From Haloplanus salinus (lineage in GTDB: Archaea > Halobacteriota > Halobacteria > Halobacteriales > Haloferacaceae): a DNA stretch of 64,000 nt. Of this stretch, positions 35,365 to 44,508 are shown piece by piece. Below the pieces are notes generated by a model. It saw nothing but the letters and a program-made list of their open reading frames with translations, was not told the origin of the DNA and searched no databases. A program made the translations under genes and the position numbers. The stretch covers positions 2,484,113-2,548,112 of the forward strand of contig NZ_QPHM01000001.1 in NCBI RefSeq assembly GCF_003336245.1. Reading direction: 5' to 3'. Numbering within the stretch: the stretch's first letter is position 1; every line of letters starts with the position of its first letter.

Positions 35365-35790
35365 ATGGAAACGATTCTACTGGCGACGGACGGGAGCGAG
35401 TACGCGCGGCGGGCCGCCCGTGAGGCACTGGACATCGCCGAGCGACGTGACGCGGCGCTTCACGTCATCTGCGTCGTCGACGAGCGACGTTTCGGCGACC
35501 CCGCACTCAGCTCGGCCGAGCTCGCGACGATCTACGCGGAGGACCACGCCGCCGTCTCCGTGGACGAGGTGATCGAGATGGCCGAGCACCGTTCCGTGGT
35601 GGTGGAGGGGGACACTCGCCACGGGATTCCCCACGAAGTCATCGTCGAGTACGCCGCCGAGGTGGACGCGGACACCATCGTCGTCGGCGAACACGGCGAC
35701 CACGAGGAGCATTTCTCCGGCGTCGGCCGCCACGTCTCCGAGCAGACCGACCGGGACGTGGTCGTTATCGAGGCGATCCCCGACCAGTAG
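35365..35790 (+). CDS. Universal stress protein (UspA family)
   Basis: A 141-residue UspA-fold protein. It begins ILLATDGSEYARRAA and has the nucleotide-binding-like end IVVGEHGDHEEHFSGVGRHVSE, then VVVIEAIP. It is cytoplasmic and probably responds to stress; the ATP motif G-x2-G-x9-G-S/T is only partly kept. Confidence 0.92.
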   Translation: METILLATDGSEYARRAAREALDIAERRDAALHVICVVDERRFGDPALSSAELATIYAEDHAAVSVDEVIEMAEHRSVVVEGDTRHGIPHEVIVEYAAEVDADTIVVGEHGDHEEHFSGVGRHVSEQTDRDVVVIEAIPDQ

Positions 35791-35904
35791 ACGCCGCCCA
35801 CGGCCAGTGAACGTATTCAGTCGCTCGACGGACATGACACGATACTTGGTGACCGGCCGCGCTCCCGCCGACCGCCTCGGACCGTGGCGCCACCGCAGGT
35901 ACGC

Positions 35905-38622
35905 ATGAGCGCTCCATACCCCCCCGACGACGCCGTCTGGCACGGGCTGTCGGTCGCGGACACTCTCGATCGACTGGAGACGGACTCGGCGGGTCTCGAC
36001 AGTGACGAGGCCCGTGCCCGCCTCGACGCCTTCGGATCCAACGAAATCGTCGCGACCGCCGACGCCTCGCCGCTCCGGCTCTTCCTCTCGCAGTTCCGGG
36101 ATTTCCTGGTCTACCTCCTCGTCCTCGCCGCCCTCCTGTCGCTCGGGATCGGGTTGCTTCCGAGCGCCGACCCCCACTACGCCGACGCGGCGCTGATCCT
36201 CCTGATCCTCCTCGCGAACGGCGTGTTCGGGTTCGTCCAGGACTACCGGGCCGAGCAGGCCATCGCTGCGCTTCGCGACCTGTCCGCGCCCGAGGCGACG
36301 GTCCTGCGCGACGGCGACCCGGTCACCGTCGACGCGACGGCCGTCGTCCCCGGCGACGTGCTCGTCCTCGAAGGTGGGGACGCGGTTCCGGCCGACGCCC
36401 GACTCGTCGACGCCGCCGGGATGCAGGCCGACGAGTCGGCCCTCACCGGCGAGAGCACGAGCGTCGCGAAGTCGGTCGCCCCCGTCGACCCCGACGCGCC
36501 GCTGGCCGAACGGACCGACATGGTCTACATGAACACGTCGGTCGTCACGGGCCGCGGGCGGGCCGTCGTGGTGCGGACGGGAATGGACACCGAAGTCGGG
36601 AGCATCGCCACGCAGATCGAGGCAGCGCCGGACGACCCGACGCCGTTCCAGGCGGAGGTCGACCGCCTCGGCAGACAGATCGGGTACGGCGTCCTCGCCC
36701 TCATCGGGGTCGTCGCTACGGTCCAGTTCGCGTTGACGGCCGCGAATCCGTTGACGATTCTCCTCGTCGGGGTCACACTCGCCGTCGCCGCCGTTCCCGA
36801 GGGGCTTCCCGCGGTGGTCACGTTCACGCTCGCGCTCGGCTCCCGACGGCTAGTCGAGCGCAACGCCCTAGTCCGCCGCCTGCCGGTCGTCGAGAGTCTC
36901 GGCTCCGTCGACACCATCCTCACGGACAAGACCGGCACGCTCACCGAAAACCGGATGACGGTCACGCGGCTCTACGCCAGCGGCGAGACGTACGCGCTCG
37001 ACGCGGCGGACTTGGACTCGACGAACGAGCCACCCGAACCGGCACTCGCGAACGGCTCGGGCGCCGTCGTATCCGTCCTCCGGTGTGGTGCCATCTGTAA
37101 CAACGCGACCCGTACCCCGGACGCCGAGACGGCGTATCGTGGCGACCCGACGGAAGCCGCGCTCATGGCTGCCGCGACGAACGCCGGGGTGGCGGTCGAC
37201 GCCGACCGCGTCCGCGAACTCCCCTTCTCCTCCGAGCGCGGGCGGATGACCGTCCTGGTCGAGGACGGCCCGCTCACCGCCTACACGAAAGGTGCTCTCG
37301 AAGTGGTGCTCGACCGGTGTGACCGCGTCCTCGAGGACGGGTCGGTGTCGCCGCTCACCGACGAGACGCGGGCGGCGATCCGCGAGACCAACCAGTCGTT
37401 CGCGGGCGACGCGCTCCGCGTCCTCGGGTTCGCGTCCAAGACGGTCGACGACCCCGACGCGAGCGCAGACGACATCGAGCGCGGGATGGTCTTTCTGGGC
37501 CTGCAGGGGATGCTCGACCCCGCCCGCGAGGAGGTGCCGGGCGCCGTCGCCGACTGCCGGGACGCGGGCATCAGGGTCGTGATGGTCACCGGCGACAACG
37601 TCGAGACGGCGAAGGCCATCGGGACGGACGTGGGCTTCGACCCGACCGGCGCGCTGACCGGCCGGGAGATTCGGGACTACTCCGAGGAACGGCTCCGACG
37701 CGCCGTCGAGGAGGTGGAAGTGTTCGCCCGCGTCGACCCGGAACACAAGGTCCGCGTCCTCGGCGCGCTCCAGGCGAACGACCACACCGTGGCGATGACC
37801 GGCGACGGCGTCAACGACGCCCCCGCGCTCCGATCCGCGGACGTCGGCATCGCGATGGGTCAGCGTGGGACCGACGTGGCACGCGGGGCGAGCGACATGA
37901 TCCTGCAGGACGACAATTTCGCGACGATCCGCGACGCCATCGCGGAGGGCCGCGGGGTCTTCGACAACGTCCGCAAGTTCGTGAACTACCTCCTCTCGGC
38001 CAACGCGGGCGAGGTGCTCGTCGTCTTCCTCGGCGTCCTCCTCGGTACCGCCCTGCTTCCCGACACCTTCGTCGAAGGGGCGGAGGCGCTGGTGCTCACG
38101 CCCGTGATGCTCCTCTGGATCAACTTGGTGACCGACGGGCTGCCGGCGCTCGCGCTCGGTGCCGATCCGAAAGCCGACGGCGTCCTCGACCGCCCACCCC
38201 GGCCGCCGGACGAGTCGGTCATCGACCGGCGGACGATGGCCTCCATCGCCGCCATCGGCGTCGTCATGACGGTCACCGGACTCGGGCTCTTCTTTTATAG
38301 CCTGGCGACGGTCGCCGACCTGATCCGCGCCCAGACGCTCCTCTTTACGTTCCTCGTCGTCGTCGAAGTCGTGCGCATTCAGGTGATCCGGTCGCGGTAC
38401 GACCTCTCGCCGTTGTCGAACCCCTGGCTGCTCGGGGCCATCGCGGTGACGCTCCTCCTCCAACTGCTCGTCCTCTACACGCCGCTCAGTGGCGTCTTCG
38501 CCGTCCGACCGCTCTCGCTCGGCGACTGGGTGCCCATCGCCGTCGCGTTCACCGGCTTCCTCGTCCTCAATCTGGGAGTGCGCGACCTCCTCGATCGGGG
38601 TGACCGGCCGCCACGCACGTGA
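35905..38622 (+). CDS. P2-type cation-transporting ATPase
   Basis: A 905-residue P-type ATPase of the SERCA/PMR1 group. The M4 motif is PEGLPA (from residue 298). The phosphorylated Asp is D341 in DKTGT. TGES and [10 protein letters not shown] are present, with six C-terminal membrane segments. It probably exports Ca2+ or another cation (inference). ATG at 35905. The Na+/Ca2+-exchanger-like gene converges six bases downstream. Confidence 0.93.
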   Translation: MSAPYPPDDAVWHGLSVADTLDRLETDSAGLDSDEARARLDAFGSNEIVATADASPLRLFLSQFRDFLVYLLVLAALLSLGIGLLPSADPHYADAALILLILLANGVFGFVQDYRAEQAIAALRDLSAPEATVLRDGDPVTVDATAVVPGDVLVLEGGDAVPADARLVDAAGMQADESALTGESTSVAKSVAPVDPDAPLAERTDMVYMNTSVVTGRGRAVVVRTGMDTEVGSIATQIEAAPDDPTPFQAEVDRLGRQIGYGVLALIGVVATVQFALTAANPLTILLVGVTLAVAAVPEGLPAVVTFTLALGSRRLVERNALVRRLPVVESLGSVDTILTDKTGTLTENRMTVTRLYASGETYALDAADLDSTNEPPEPALANGSGAVVSVLRCGAICNNATRTPDAETAYRGDPTEAALMAAATNAGVAVDADRVRELPFSSERGRMTVLVEDGPLTAYTKGALEVVLDRCDRVLEDGSVSPLTDETRAAIRETNQSFAGDALRVLGFASKTVDDPDASADDIERGMVFLGLQGMLDPAREEVPGAVADCRDAGIRVVMVTGDNVETAKAIGTDVGFDPTGALTGREIRDYSEERLRRAVEEVEVFARVDPEHKVRVLGALQANDHTVAMTGDGVNDAPALRSADVGIAMGQRGTDVARGASDMILQDDNFATIRDAIAEGRGVFDNVRKFVNYLLSANAGEVLVVFLGVLLGTALLPDTFVEGAEALVLTPVMLLWINLVTDGLPALALGADPKADGVLDRPPRPPDESVIDRRTMASIAAIGVVMTVTGLGLFFYSLATVADLIRAQTLLFTFLVVVEVVRIQVIRSRYDLSPLSNPWLLGAIAVTLLLQLLVLYTPLSGVFAVRPLSLGDWVPIAVAFTGFLVLNLGVRDLLDRGDRPPRT

Positions 38623-38628
38623 CGCCGC

Positions 38629-39549
38629 TCACACGACGACGAAAGTGGGCAGGTACAGCACCAGACAGACGATCGCGGCCCGGCGATCGATCCCGCGCCG
38701 CCAATAAAACAGCGTCAGTACGGCTGCGGACGCGACGAACATGTAGACGAGCGACGGCCGGAGCGCCGCGGCGTTCTCGACGGTCACGTCGAAGAGGAGG
38801 GCGCCGACGCCGAGCGAGAACACCGGGTCGGTGATGTTGCTCCCGAGGATGGAGCCGACCGAGATGCCACCCCGTCCCTCGTGGGCGGCGATCCCGGCGA
38901 CGACGATTTCGGGGAGGGTCGTCCCCAGCCCGGTCAACAGGCCGACCAGGTACTCGGGGACGCCGAGCGCCGCCGCGAGCGCGACGCCGTTCGTGACCAT
39001 GAGCTGTCCCCCGACGACGACCAGCGCCAGGCCACCGAGGATGCCGGGGAGGGCGTTCTCCGGTTCGGCCGGTTCCTCGATCACCTCTTCGGCAATCTCC
39101 ACGCCTCCCTCGTTCGCGTAGAGCGTGTAGACGAACTGGAGGTACGCCAGCATCATGAGAAACCCCTCCGAGCGGACGATCACGCCGTCGTCGAGCGTGA
39201 GAGCCATGACGATCATCGCCAGCAGCATCGCGGAGCCGTAGATGAGGACGTTCCGTCGCTCGGTGACGAAGGGGGCGATGAGTGCGACGACGCCGATGGC
39301 GAAGGTGATCTGTGCCGTCTCGGAGCCGACGATGTTGCCGACGACCAAGTCGCCCGCCCCGTAGTACGCGGCGTACATGGAAGTGACCATCTCGGGGACG
39401 GACGTGCCGACCGAGACGAGGGTCACGCCGATAAAAAAGGGCGAGACCCCGTAGTAAAGCGCGAGATCACCCGCCCCCGTCACCGCACGGTCCGCTCCCA
39501 AGACGAGCGCCGCCAACCCGCCGAGAAAGAGCGCGGCGTCCACGAGCAT
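38629..39549 (-). CDS. Sodium/calcium exchanger family protein
   Basis: A 306-residue CaCA-family membrane protein of the YrbG type. It has the two inverted alpha-repeat motifs, LVSVGTSVPEM and GLGTTLPEI plus GSNITDP, on a ten-helix plan. It exchanges Ca2+ for Na+ or H+. Start ATG at 39549; a GTG one codon earlier is possible. Confidence 0.92.
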   Translation of the reverse strand: MLVDAALFLGGLAALVLGADRAVTGAGDLALYYGVSPFFIGVTLVSVGTSVPEMVTSMYAAYYGAGDLVVGNIVGSETAQITFAIGVVALIAPFVTERRNVLIYGSAMLLAMIVMALTLDDGVIVRSEGFLMMLAYLQFVYTLYANEGGVEIAEEVIEEPAEPENALPGILGGLALVVVGGQLMVTNGVALAAALGVPEYLVGLLTGLGTTLPEIVVAGIAAHEGRGGISVGSILGSNITDPVFSLGVGALLFDVTVENAAALRPSLVYMFVASAAVLTLFYWRRGIDRRAAIVCLVLYLPTFVVV

Positions 39550-39648
39550 CACGAACCCAATCGCGGTCCGGGGTGGTAAAGCCGGCTGCCGCTCCCTCCG
39601 CGTGACAACGTCCCAATGTTTTTACTCCGTGCCGCTCCCACGACGACT

Positions 39649-39939
39649 ATGACCTCCGTCCGACGGCTCGTCCTCGACGTGCTCAAGCCCCACGACCCGT
39701 CGCTCGTGGAGTTCACCGACCAGCTCTCCCGGGTCGACGGCGTCGCGGGCGCCACCTGCACGCTCGTCGAACTGGACCGCGAGGTCCAGAACGTCGAAGT
39801 AACCCTGGAGGGTGAGGACCTCGACGTCGGTACGGTCGAGTCGACTATCGACGGTCTGGGTGGCACCGTCCACTCCGTCGACTTGGTCGCGTGTGGCGAC
39901 CGCCCCGTGACGCCCCGACGGCCACCCCGCGACGCCTGA
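39649..39939 (+). CDS. DUF211 family protein
   Basis: A 96-residue protein of the DUF211 family, a ferredoxin-like small fold of unknown role (RRLVLDVLKPHDPS; GGTVHSVDLVACGD). ATG at 39649 chosen from homology. The VIT1/CCC1 gene follows after four bases, an arrangement often seen in haloarchaea. Confidence 0.88.
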   Translation: MTSVRRLVLDVLKPHDPSLVEFTDQLSRVDGVAGATCTLVELDREVQNVEVTLEGEDLDVGTVESTIDGLGGTVHSVDLVACGDRPVTPRRPPRDA

Positions 39940-39943
39940 CATC

Positions 39944-40525
39944 GTGGCCCCCGTTCGTCGGCTCCTCCGTCGACTACTCGCGAAGGAGGACATCCTCGCG
40001 ATTTCGCGCCGCTACTTCGTCTCCAACGGCTTCGACGGCACCCTCACCGCCATCGGCATCGTTGTCGGCGCCGTCCTCTCCGGCGTTCCCGACGGCGCGA
40101 CGGTAGTCAAAATCGGGCTGGGCGCCGCCGTCGGCCTCGGCACCTCCGCCGTCTGGAGCGTCTGGGAAATCGAACGCGCCGAGACCAAAGCCGAGATCCT
40201 CCGTCTCGAACGCGCGATGCTCACCGACCTCGACGACACGCGCATCCAACGCGAAGGGCGCAGCGCGCGCCTCCTCCACGCCACCGTGAGCGGGCTCGGC
40301 CCGCTCATCGGTATCCTCGTTCCGCTCGTCCCGTTCCTGTTCGAGGGCACGGTGGTTACGATGGACGAGGCTGCCCTGATCGCCGTCGGCCTCGGCGTCG
40401 GCGTGCTGGCGACGTTCGGGGCCTACATGGGGTCGATCTCCGGCCAGCGGTGGTACGTCGCCGCGGCGCGCATGGGGGTGGCGGGGCTGGTGGTGGCGGG
40501 GATCAACTGGCTGTTGCCGGGGTAA
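39944..40525 (+). CDS. VIT1/CCC1 family membrane protein
   Basis: A 193-residue membrane protein with four hydrophobic segments, like VIT1/CCC1 iron/manganese transporters (ISRRYFVSNGFDGTLTAIGI). The start is GTG at 39944. It probably moves Fe2+ or Mn2+. Operon with the DUF211 gene. Confidence 0.8.
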   Translation: MAPVRRLLRRLLAKEDILAISRRYFVSNGFDGTLTAIGIVVGAVLSGVPDGATVVKIGLGAAVGLGTSAVWSVWEIERAETKAEILRLERAMLTDLDDTRIQREGRSARLLHATVSGLGPLIGILVPLVPFLFEGTVVTMDEAALIAVGLGVGVLATFGAYMGSISGQRWYVAAARMGVAGLVVAGINWLLPG

Positions 40526-40639
40526 GGCGGCCACGTTCGACACGCCTCACCGACGTCTCCGAGTCGGGGTGGGTTCTCCGACGAGAGCGGCTGCCACGTC
40601 TGCACGACGGACGTATCGCAGGCCGGTCCGAAGCACGAG

Positions 40640-41090
40640 CTACGTTCGGTACGTCTCGACGGTCAGGTCGTCGACGGCACCGAAATGATCGTCACCGACG
40701 ACGAGCGACACGCCGAGCGAGCGCGCAGTTCCAGCGATGTAGACGTCACTCTCGTTGATCATCCCGCCGTCGGCTCTGAGTTCGACACGTAGTTCGGCGG
40801 CTTCCGTGGCAGTCCCGTTCGTGAACGGCACGGGTTCCACCCACTCGTACTTCGACATCGCCTCCTCGGACGTCACATCTTGGCCGATCAGCAACCCGCG
40901 ATAGAGTTCGGACAGGACGACCGTCGAGGCGCCGATCCTCCCCCTCTTCGTGAGCGGCCAAGTACGCGACTGCGGCCTCGTCACCGCGGGCACAGTCGAC
41001 GAGAAACGGGGCGTCGATGTCGTCGAGTCCCCGACCGACCTCCCTCTCGAGGTCCGCTGCCTCTTCGTCGCTGAGAAACCCCGCGTTCGT
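40640..41090 (-). pseudogene. vapC: VapC-like PIN toxin, frameshifted
   Basis: The C-terminal half reads cleanly as a PIN domain (ASTVVLSELYRG; INESDVYIAGTARSLG; VVGDDHF). The N-terminal half (FLVDCARGDEAAVAYLAAHEEG) is in another frame. The switch falls at a run of five C (40940-40944, five G on the coding strand); four would restore the frame. A second slip near the start is likely, since no start codon fits the N-terminal frame. All acidic PIN residues survive, but in two frames. Confidence 0.7.
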
Positions 41091-41216
41091 TCACCGGTCG
41101 GAATCGATTTGGCGAAGGATACGATCGAGCGTCTCGCTAACGCTCCCGTCACCGCGTTTGTGCGCTCTCAGGCGCTCGTAGACGTCCTGCTCGATATCGA
41201 TGTTCTTCGAGGCAAT
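41091..41216 (-). pseudogene. vapB: VapB-like antitoxin with start codon ATT
   Basis: A 41-codon frame, IASKNIDIEQDVYERLRAHK onward, typical of haloarchaeal VapB antitoxins that begin MASKxI. Here the first codon is ATT, and no ATG, GTG or TTG lies in frame in the roughly 20 codons upstream. So the start codon looks lost by one change. It is directly upstream of the broken vapC. Confidence 0.55.
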
Positions 41217-41323
41217 CCATTTGTGTACGTGTTTGTGTACCCATCGACGTTTGCCACTCCGTATGCGACTGGTCGTGAGTGAGAACCGTCCTCGGTCGAC
41301 GAAGCTCTGGGGACGGGTTGGCA

Positions 41324-41437
41324 GGACTCGCCGGGAGTCCCGCGAGCGAACGGAGTGAGCGAGGGGGACTCAGGCGAGTCCACTGACTGGAGGGAACGAA
41401 GTGACCGAAAGGAAGTGGACTCGCCGGGATTTGAACC
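41324..41437. repeat. 114-bp direct repeat, distal copy with tRNA 3' end
   Basis: Identical to 41539-41652. The last 22 bases (41416-41437) are a copy of the 3' end of the tRNA-Ala gene on the minus strand, without the rest of the tRNA. Also contains the short motif GGACTCGCCGGG at both ends. Confidence 0.85.
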
Positions 41438-41538
41438 ACGGGAAGACGGTCGCCTCGCTCCGCTCGGCGCTGCGACTTCCCTGATTAAAATCCCGTCTCG
41501 ACCATTCTCGCTCCCTCGTAAAACCCGGTCGCTCCGAT

Positions 41539-41652
41539 GGACTCGCCGGGAGTCCCGCGAGCGAACGGAGTGAGCGAGGGGGACTCAGGCGAGTCCACTG
41601 ACTGGAGGGAACGAAGTGACCGAAAGGAAGTGGACTCGCCGGGATTTGAACC
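41539..41652. repeat. 114-bp direct repeat, tRNA-proximal copy
   Basis: Second copy, 215 bases from the first; its end runs into the real tRNA-Ala 3' part (41631-41652). The pair looks like attachment-site or tandem-duplication scars. Confidence 0.85.
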
Positions 41653-41702
41653 CGGGGCCTCTCCCATGCCAAGGGAGTGATCTACCCCTGATCTACGAGC
41701 CC
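41631..41702 (-). tRNA. tRNA-Ala (GGC)
   Basis: A 72-base cloverleaf on the minus strand. The 5' end GGGCTCG pairs with CGAGTCC near the 3' end. The anticodon stem-loop CTCCC-TTGGCAT-GGGAG gives anticodon GGC (alanine). The T-loop is GGTTCAAATCC. No intron. CCA is not encoded; the discriminator base is A. Confidence 0.95.
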
Positions 41703-41943
41703 GCGTCGCAACGAACCGTACCGCGGTCCGAATAATAAGGGCTTCGACTCGTCCGTACGCGGGCCGATAACACCGTTCTCGGCGCCTTCGAAACGGTTTA
41801 ATGTTCGATTCACGAACGTCTCGATGGGAACGACGCGACCGCAAATCCGACTCGCCCGTCTGGGCTTGGGATTGCGGGAGTGCGTGTACCGACAGGCGTC
41901 GGTACGCAGACGCTTCTGCGGTCCGTGCAGTTCCAACCCATCT

Positions 41944-42408
41944 ATGGCACGAATGCACACCCGCCGCCGTGGCTCGTCCGGATCGGACAAGCCGGTGGCA
42001 GACGACCCCCCGGAGTGGAGCGACGTAGAGACGGAGGCAATCGAGGAGCGCGTGGTCGAACTCGCCGAGCAGGGCCACGACCCGAGCGTCATCGGCATGA
42101 AGCTCCGTGACGAGGGCGTGAAAGGCACGCCGATCCCCGACGTGAAGCTGGCGACGGGCAAGAAGCTCACGGAGATTCTGGAAGAGCACGACGCCGACGG
42201 CGACCTGCCGGCGGACCTCCGCAACCTGATGCAGCGGGCGATCCGCCTGCGTGAGCACATGGAGGCGAACCCCCAGGACCACCAGAACAAGCGCGCACTC
42301 CAGAACACCGAGTCGAAGATCCGTCGCCTGGCCGACTACTACCGTGGCGACGCCCTCGACGAGGACTTCCGCTACAGCTACGACGCCGCCGTCGAACTGC
42401 TCGAATAG
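41944..42408 (+). CDS. rps15: 30S ribosomal protein S15 (uS15)
   Basis: A 154-residue archaeal uS15 (MARMHTRRRGSSGSDKP start; VIGMKLRDEGVKGTPIPDVK). It binds 16S rRNA in the small subunit. It heads a conserved archaeal cluster with the recJ-like gene one base later, then pcc1 and rps3ae. Confidence 0.97.
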   Translation: MARMHTRRRGSSGSDKPVADDPPEWSDVETEAIEERVVELAEQGHDPSVIGMKLRDEGVKGTPIPDVKLATGKKLTEILEEHDADGDLPADLRNLMQRAIRLREHMEANPQDHQNKRALQNTESKIRRLADYYRGDALDEDFRYSYDAAVELLE

Positions 42409-42409
42409 G

Positions 42410-43561
42410 ATGTCGACCGTGCCCGCCGTCCCCGAGGACGCTGCCGACGCTGGCGACGTAGCCGCGGCGCTCCGCGAGGCCCCGTTCGTTCGGGTCGTCG
42501 CGGCCGCTGACGGCGACGCGCTGGCCGCGAGCGGCGTCCTCGCGCGGGCGTGTCGAAAGCGATCGATCCCCTTCCAGGTGCGCGTCGATCCGGTCCCCGA
42601 CCCGACGCCGGGCGAGGGCGACGACATCGTGGTCGGCGTCGGCGCGGTGGGCGGCGACGTGGCGCTCGTGGGCGCCGACCCGGCGAGTCTCGTCGCGGTG
42701 GCGACGGCGCGCGAACTCGGCGTCGACCCCGACCCGCTGCTCGCGCTCGCCGGCGTCGCGACGGCGGGCCGGCCGCTCGGCGCGGACGCCGCGGGGACGT
42801 TGCTCGACGCGACCCGCGAGCGGACGACGGTCGAACGCCGGCCGGGGCTGGCGACGCCGACGCCGGATCTCGCGGAGGGGCTGGCCCACTCGACGCTCGT
42901 CCGCGCGCCGGTCTCGGGCGACCCCGAGGCAGCGCGGACGGCGCTGTCGCGACTCGGTCTGCCGTCGGAGCCGACCGACGAGGATCGGCGCCGGCTCGCG
43001 TCGTGGCTGGCCGTCGAGGCGACGGCGTCGTCGGCGCGGGCGACCGAGGCAGTCGAGCGGGCGCTCCGTCCGCACGCGACGCCCGACGCTCGATTCGCGA
43101 CCATTGAGGGCTTCGGCGACGCGCTGGACGCGGCCGCTCGCGAGCGGCCGGGAACGGGTATCGCCCTCGCCATCCGCGACGACGGGCCGGTAGCGGGGAC
43201 CCTCGGCGCGTGGCGCGGCCACGCCCGCGCGGTCCACGAGGCGCTGACCGCGGCGACGACCGGTCGGTACGACGGCGTCTTCGTCGCGCGGGTCGACGAG
43301 ACCGACCCCGGTCGACTCGGGACGGTCGCGCGGCTCTGCCGCGACTTCCAGTCCCCGGAGCCGGTCGTGTTGGCCGTCGGCGAGGGCGCGGCGGCCGCGG
43401 CGAGCGTCGACGACGCGCGGCTCGCGGACGCGAGCCGCGAGGCGGTGCGGTCGGTCGACGGGAGTGGAACGAGCGCCGGCGACGCCCGGCGGGCGACGGC
43501 GCGGTTCGATTCGGACGGAGAGGTATCGCGGTTCATTACGGCGTTCAGGGAGGCGTTATGA
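42410..43561 (+). CDS. RecJ-like DHH-family protein (degenerate)
   Basis: A 383-residue alanine-rich protein in the position of the haloarchaeal recJ-like exonuclease gene. It reads as a DHH/RecJ fold (VRVVAAADGDALAASGVLARA; DDIVVGVGAVGGDVALV) but the metal-binding DHH and DHD motifs are not evident, so catalysis is doubtful. It could act as a structural partner of a nuclease. Its stop overlaps the pcc1 start (ATGA). Confidence 0.75.
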   Translation: MSTVPAVPEDAADAGDVAAALREAPFVRVVAAADGDALAASGVLARACRKRSIPFQVRVDPVPDPTPGEGDDIVVGVGAVGGDVALVGADPASLVAVATARELGVDPDPLLALAGVATAGRPLGADAAGTLLDATRERTTVERRPGLATPTPDLAEGLAHSTLVRAPVSGDPEAARTALSRLGLPSEPTDEDRRRLASWLAVEATASSARATEAVERALRPHATPDARFATIEGFGDALDAAARERPGTGIALAIRDDGPVAGTLGAWRGHARAVHEALTAATTGRYDGVFVARVDETDPGRLGTVARLCRDFQSPEPVVLAVGEGAAAAASVDDARLADASREAVRSVDGSGTSAGDARRATARFDSDGEVSRFITAFREAL

Positions 43562-43791
43562 AACGCGCCTGCATCGAGACGACCCACGACGACGCGGCGA
43601 CCGTCGCGGCCGCACTCCGGCCGGACGACACGTCGTCGATGTCGACGGACGTGACGGACGACGTCGTCCGCACGACGATCGAACGCGACACCGTCGGCGG
43701 GCTGCAGTCGACCGTGGACGACTACGTGGTGAACTTGACGGTCGCGGAGACCGTCGCACGAACGGCACGCGAACACGACAACAATGAGTGA
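43558..43791 (+). CDS. pcc1: KEOPS complex subunit Pcc1
   Basis: A 77-residue protein of the Pcc1 family, the dimerising subunit of the KEOPS complex that makes t6A in tRNA. Key segments: VAAALRPDDTSSMSTDV and STVDDYVVNLTVAE. It overlaps recJ-like by 4 bases and rps3ae by 8 bases. Confidence 0.88.
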   Translation: MKRACIETTHDDAATVAAALRPDDTSSMSTDVTDDVVRTTIERDTVGGLQSTVDDYVVNLTVAETVARTAREHDNNE

Positions 43792-44428
43792 ACGTTCAGT
43801 ATCCAAGCAGAAGCGAGGCAAGCGCTGGTACACGATTTTCGCCCCGGAGCAGTACGACCGGGCGGAACTCGGCCAGACGGTTGCCGACGAACCGGAGAAA
43901 GTCATCGGACGAACGATCGAAACGACCCTCGGCGAACTCACCGACGACGCCGGGGCGAACAACACCAAACTCACGTTCAAGATCACGGACGTGGGCTCGG
44001 ACGCCGCCTACACGGAGTTCGTGAAACACGAGCTCACGCGGGACTACCTGCGGAGCCTCGTGCGCCGTGGCGCCTCGAAGGTCGACGCGACGATTACGGT
44101 GCTGACGACGGACGACTACCGCGTCCGCGTCCAGCCCGTCGCGTTCACGACGAAGAAGGCCGACCGCAGTCAGGAGCAGGCCATTCGTCGGATCATGATC
44201 GACATCGTCGAGGACGCCGCCGCCGAACGCGACTTCCAGTCCTTCGTCGAGAGCGCCGTCGAAGGCCGCCTCTCCTCGGCCGTCTACGGCGACGCCAAGA
44301 CGGTCTACCCGCTTCGTCGGGTCGAAATCCAGAAGCTCACCCTCGAAGCGCGCCCCGAAGAGGTCGCCGCCGAAGAAGAGGCCGCCGTCGACGTGGACGA
44401 GGAAGACGTCGCCGTCGACGAGGACTGA
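43784..44428 (+). CDS. rps3ae: 30S ribosomal protein S3ae (eS1)
   Basis: A 214-residue archaeal/eukaryotic-type eS1 protein (KQKRGKRWYTIFAPEQYD; DYLRSLVRRGASKVDA). Very acidic tail, as in haloarchaea. Last gene of the cluster; 80 bases later comes the DtxR-like palindrome. Confidence 0.97.
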   Translation: MSERSVSKQKRGKRWYTIFAPEQYDRAELGQTVADEPEKVIGRTIETTLGELTDDAGANNTKLTFKITDVGSDAAYTEFVKHELTRDYLRSLVRRGASKVDATITVLTTDDYRVRVQPVAFTTKKADRSQEQAIRRIMIDIVEDAAAERDFQSFVESAVEGRLSSAVYGDAKTVYPLRRVEIQKLTLEARPEEVAAEEEAAVDVDEEDVAVDED

Positions 44429-44487
44429 GTTCGAACGCGACGTTTTTTCCCACCTGCCACGGAGCGGGAGCTTTACACACCGATATC

Positions 44488-44505
44488 TTTTAGCCCTGCC
44501 TAAAA
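44488..44505. promoter_or_regulatory. DtxR/Idr-type palindromic operator
   Basis: TTTTAGCCCTGCCTAAAA, three bases before an ATG at 44509. Arms TTTTAG and CTAAAA are those of DtxR/IdeR-type iron-regulator boxes. It matches the perfect palindrome at 53394-53411 at 15 of 18 positions. Confidence 0.6.
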
Positions 44506-44508
44506 TAG

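Noticed and set aside
36868-38463. 531-codon minus-strand frame opposite the P2 ATPase
   Set aside because: Asp/Arg/His-rich antisense shadow without domains.
41485-43986. 833-codon minus-strand frame over tRNA, rps15 and recJ-like genes
   Set aside because: It crosses a tRNA and two firm genes; Ser/Arg-rich composition shows that it is non-coding.
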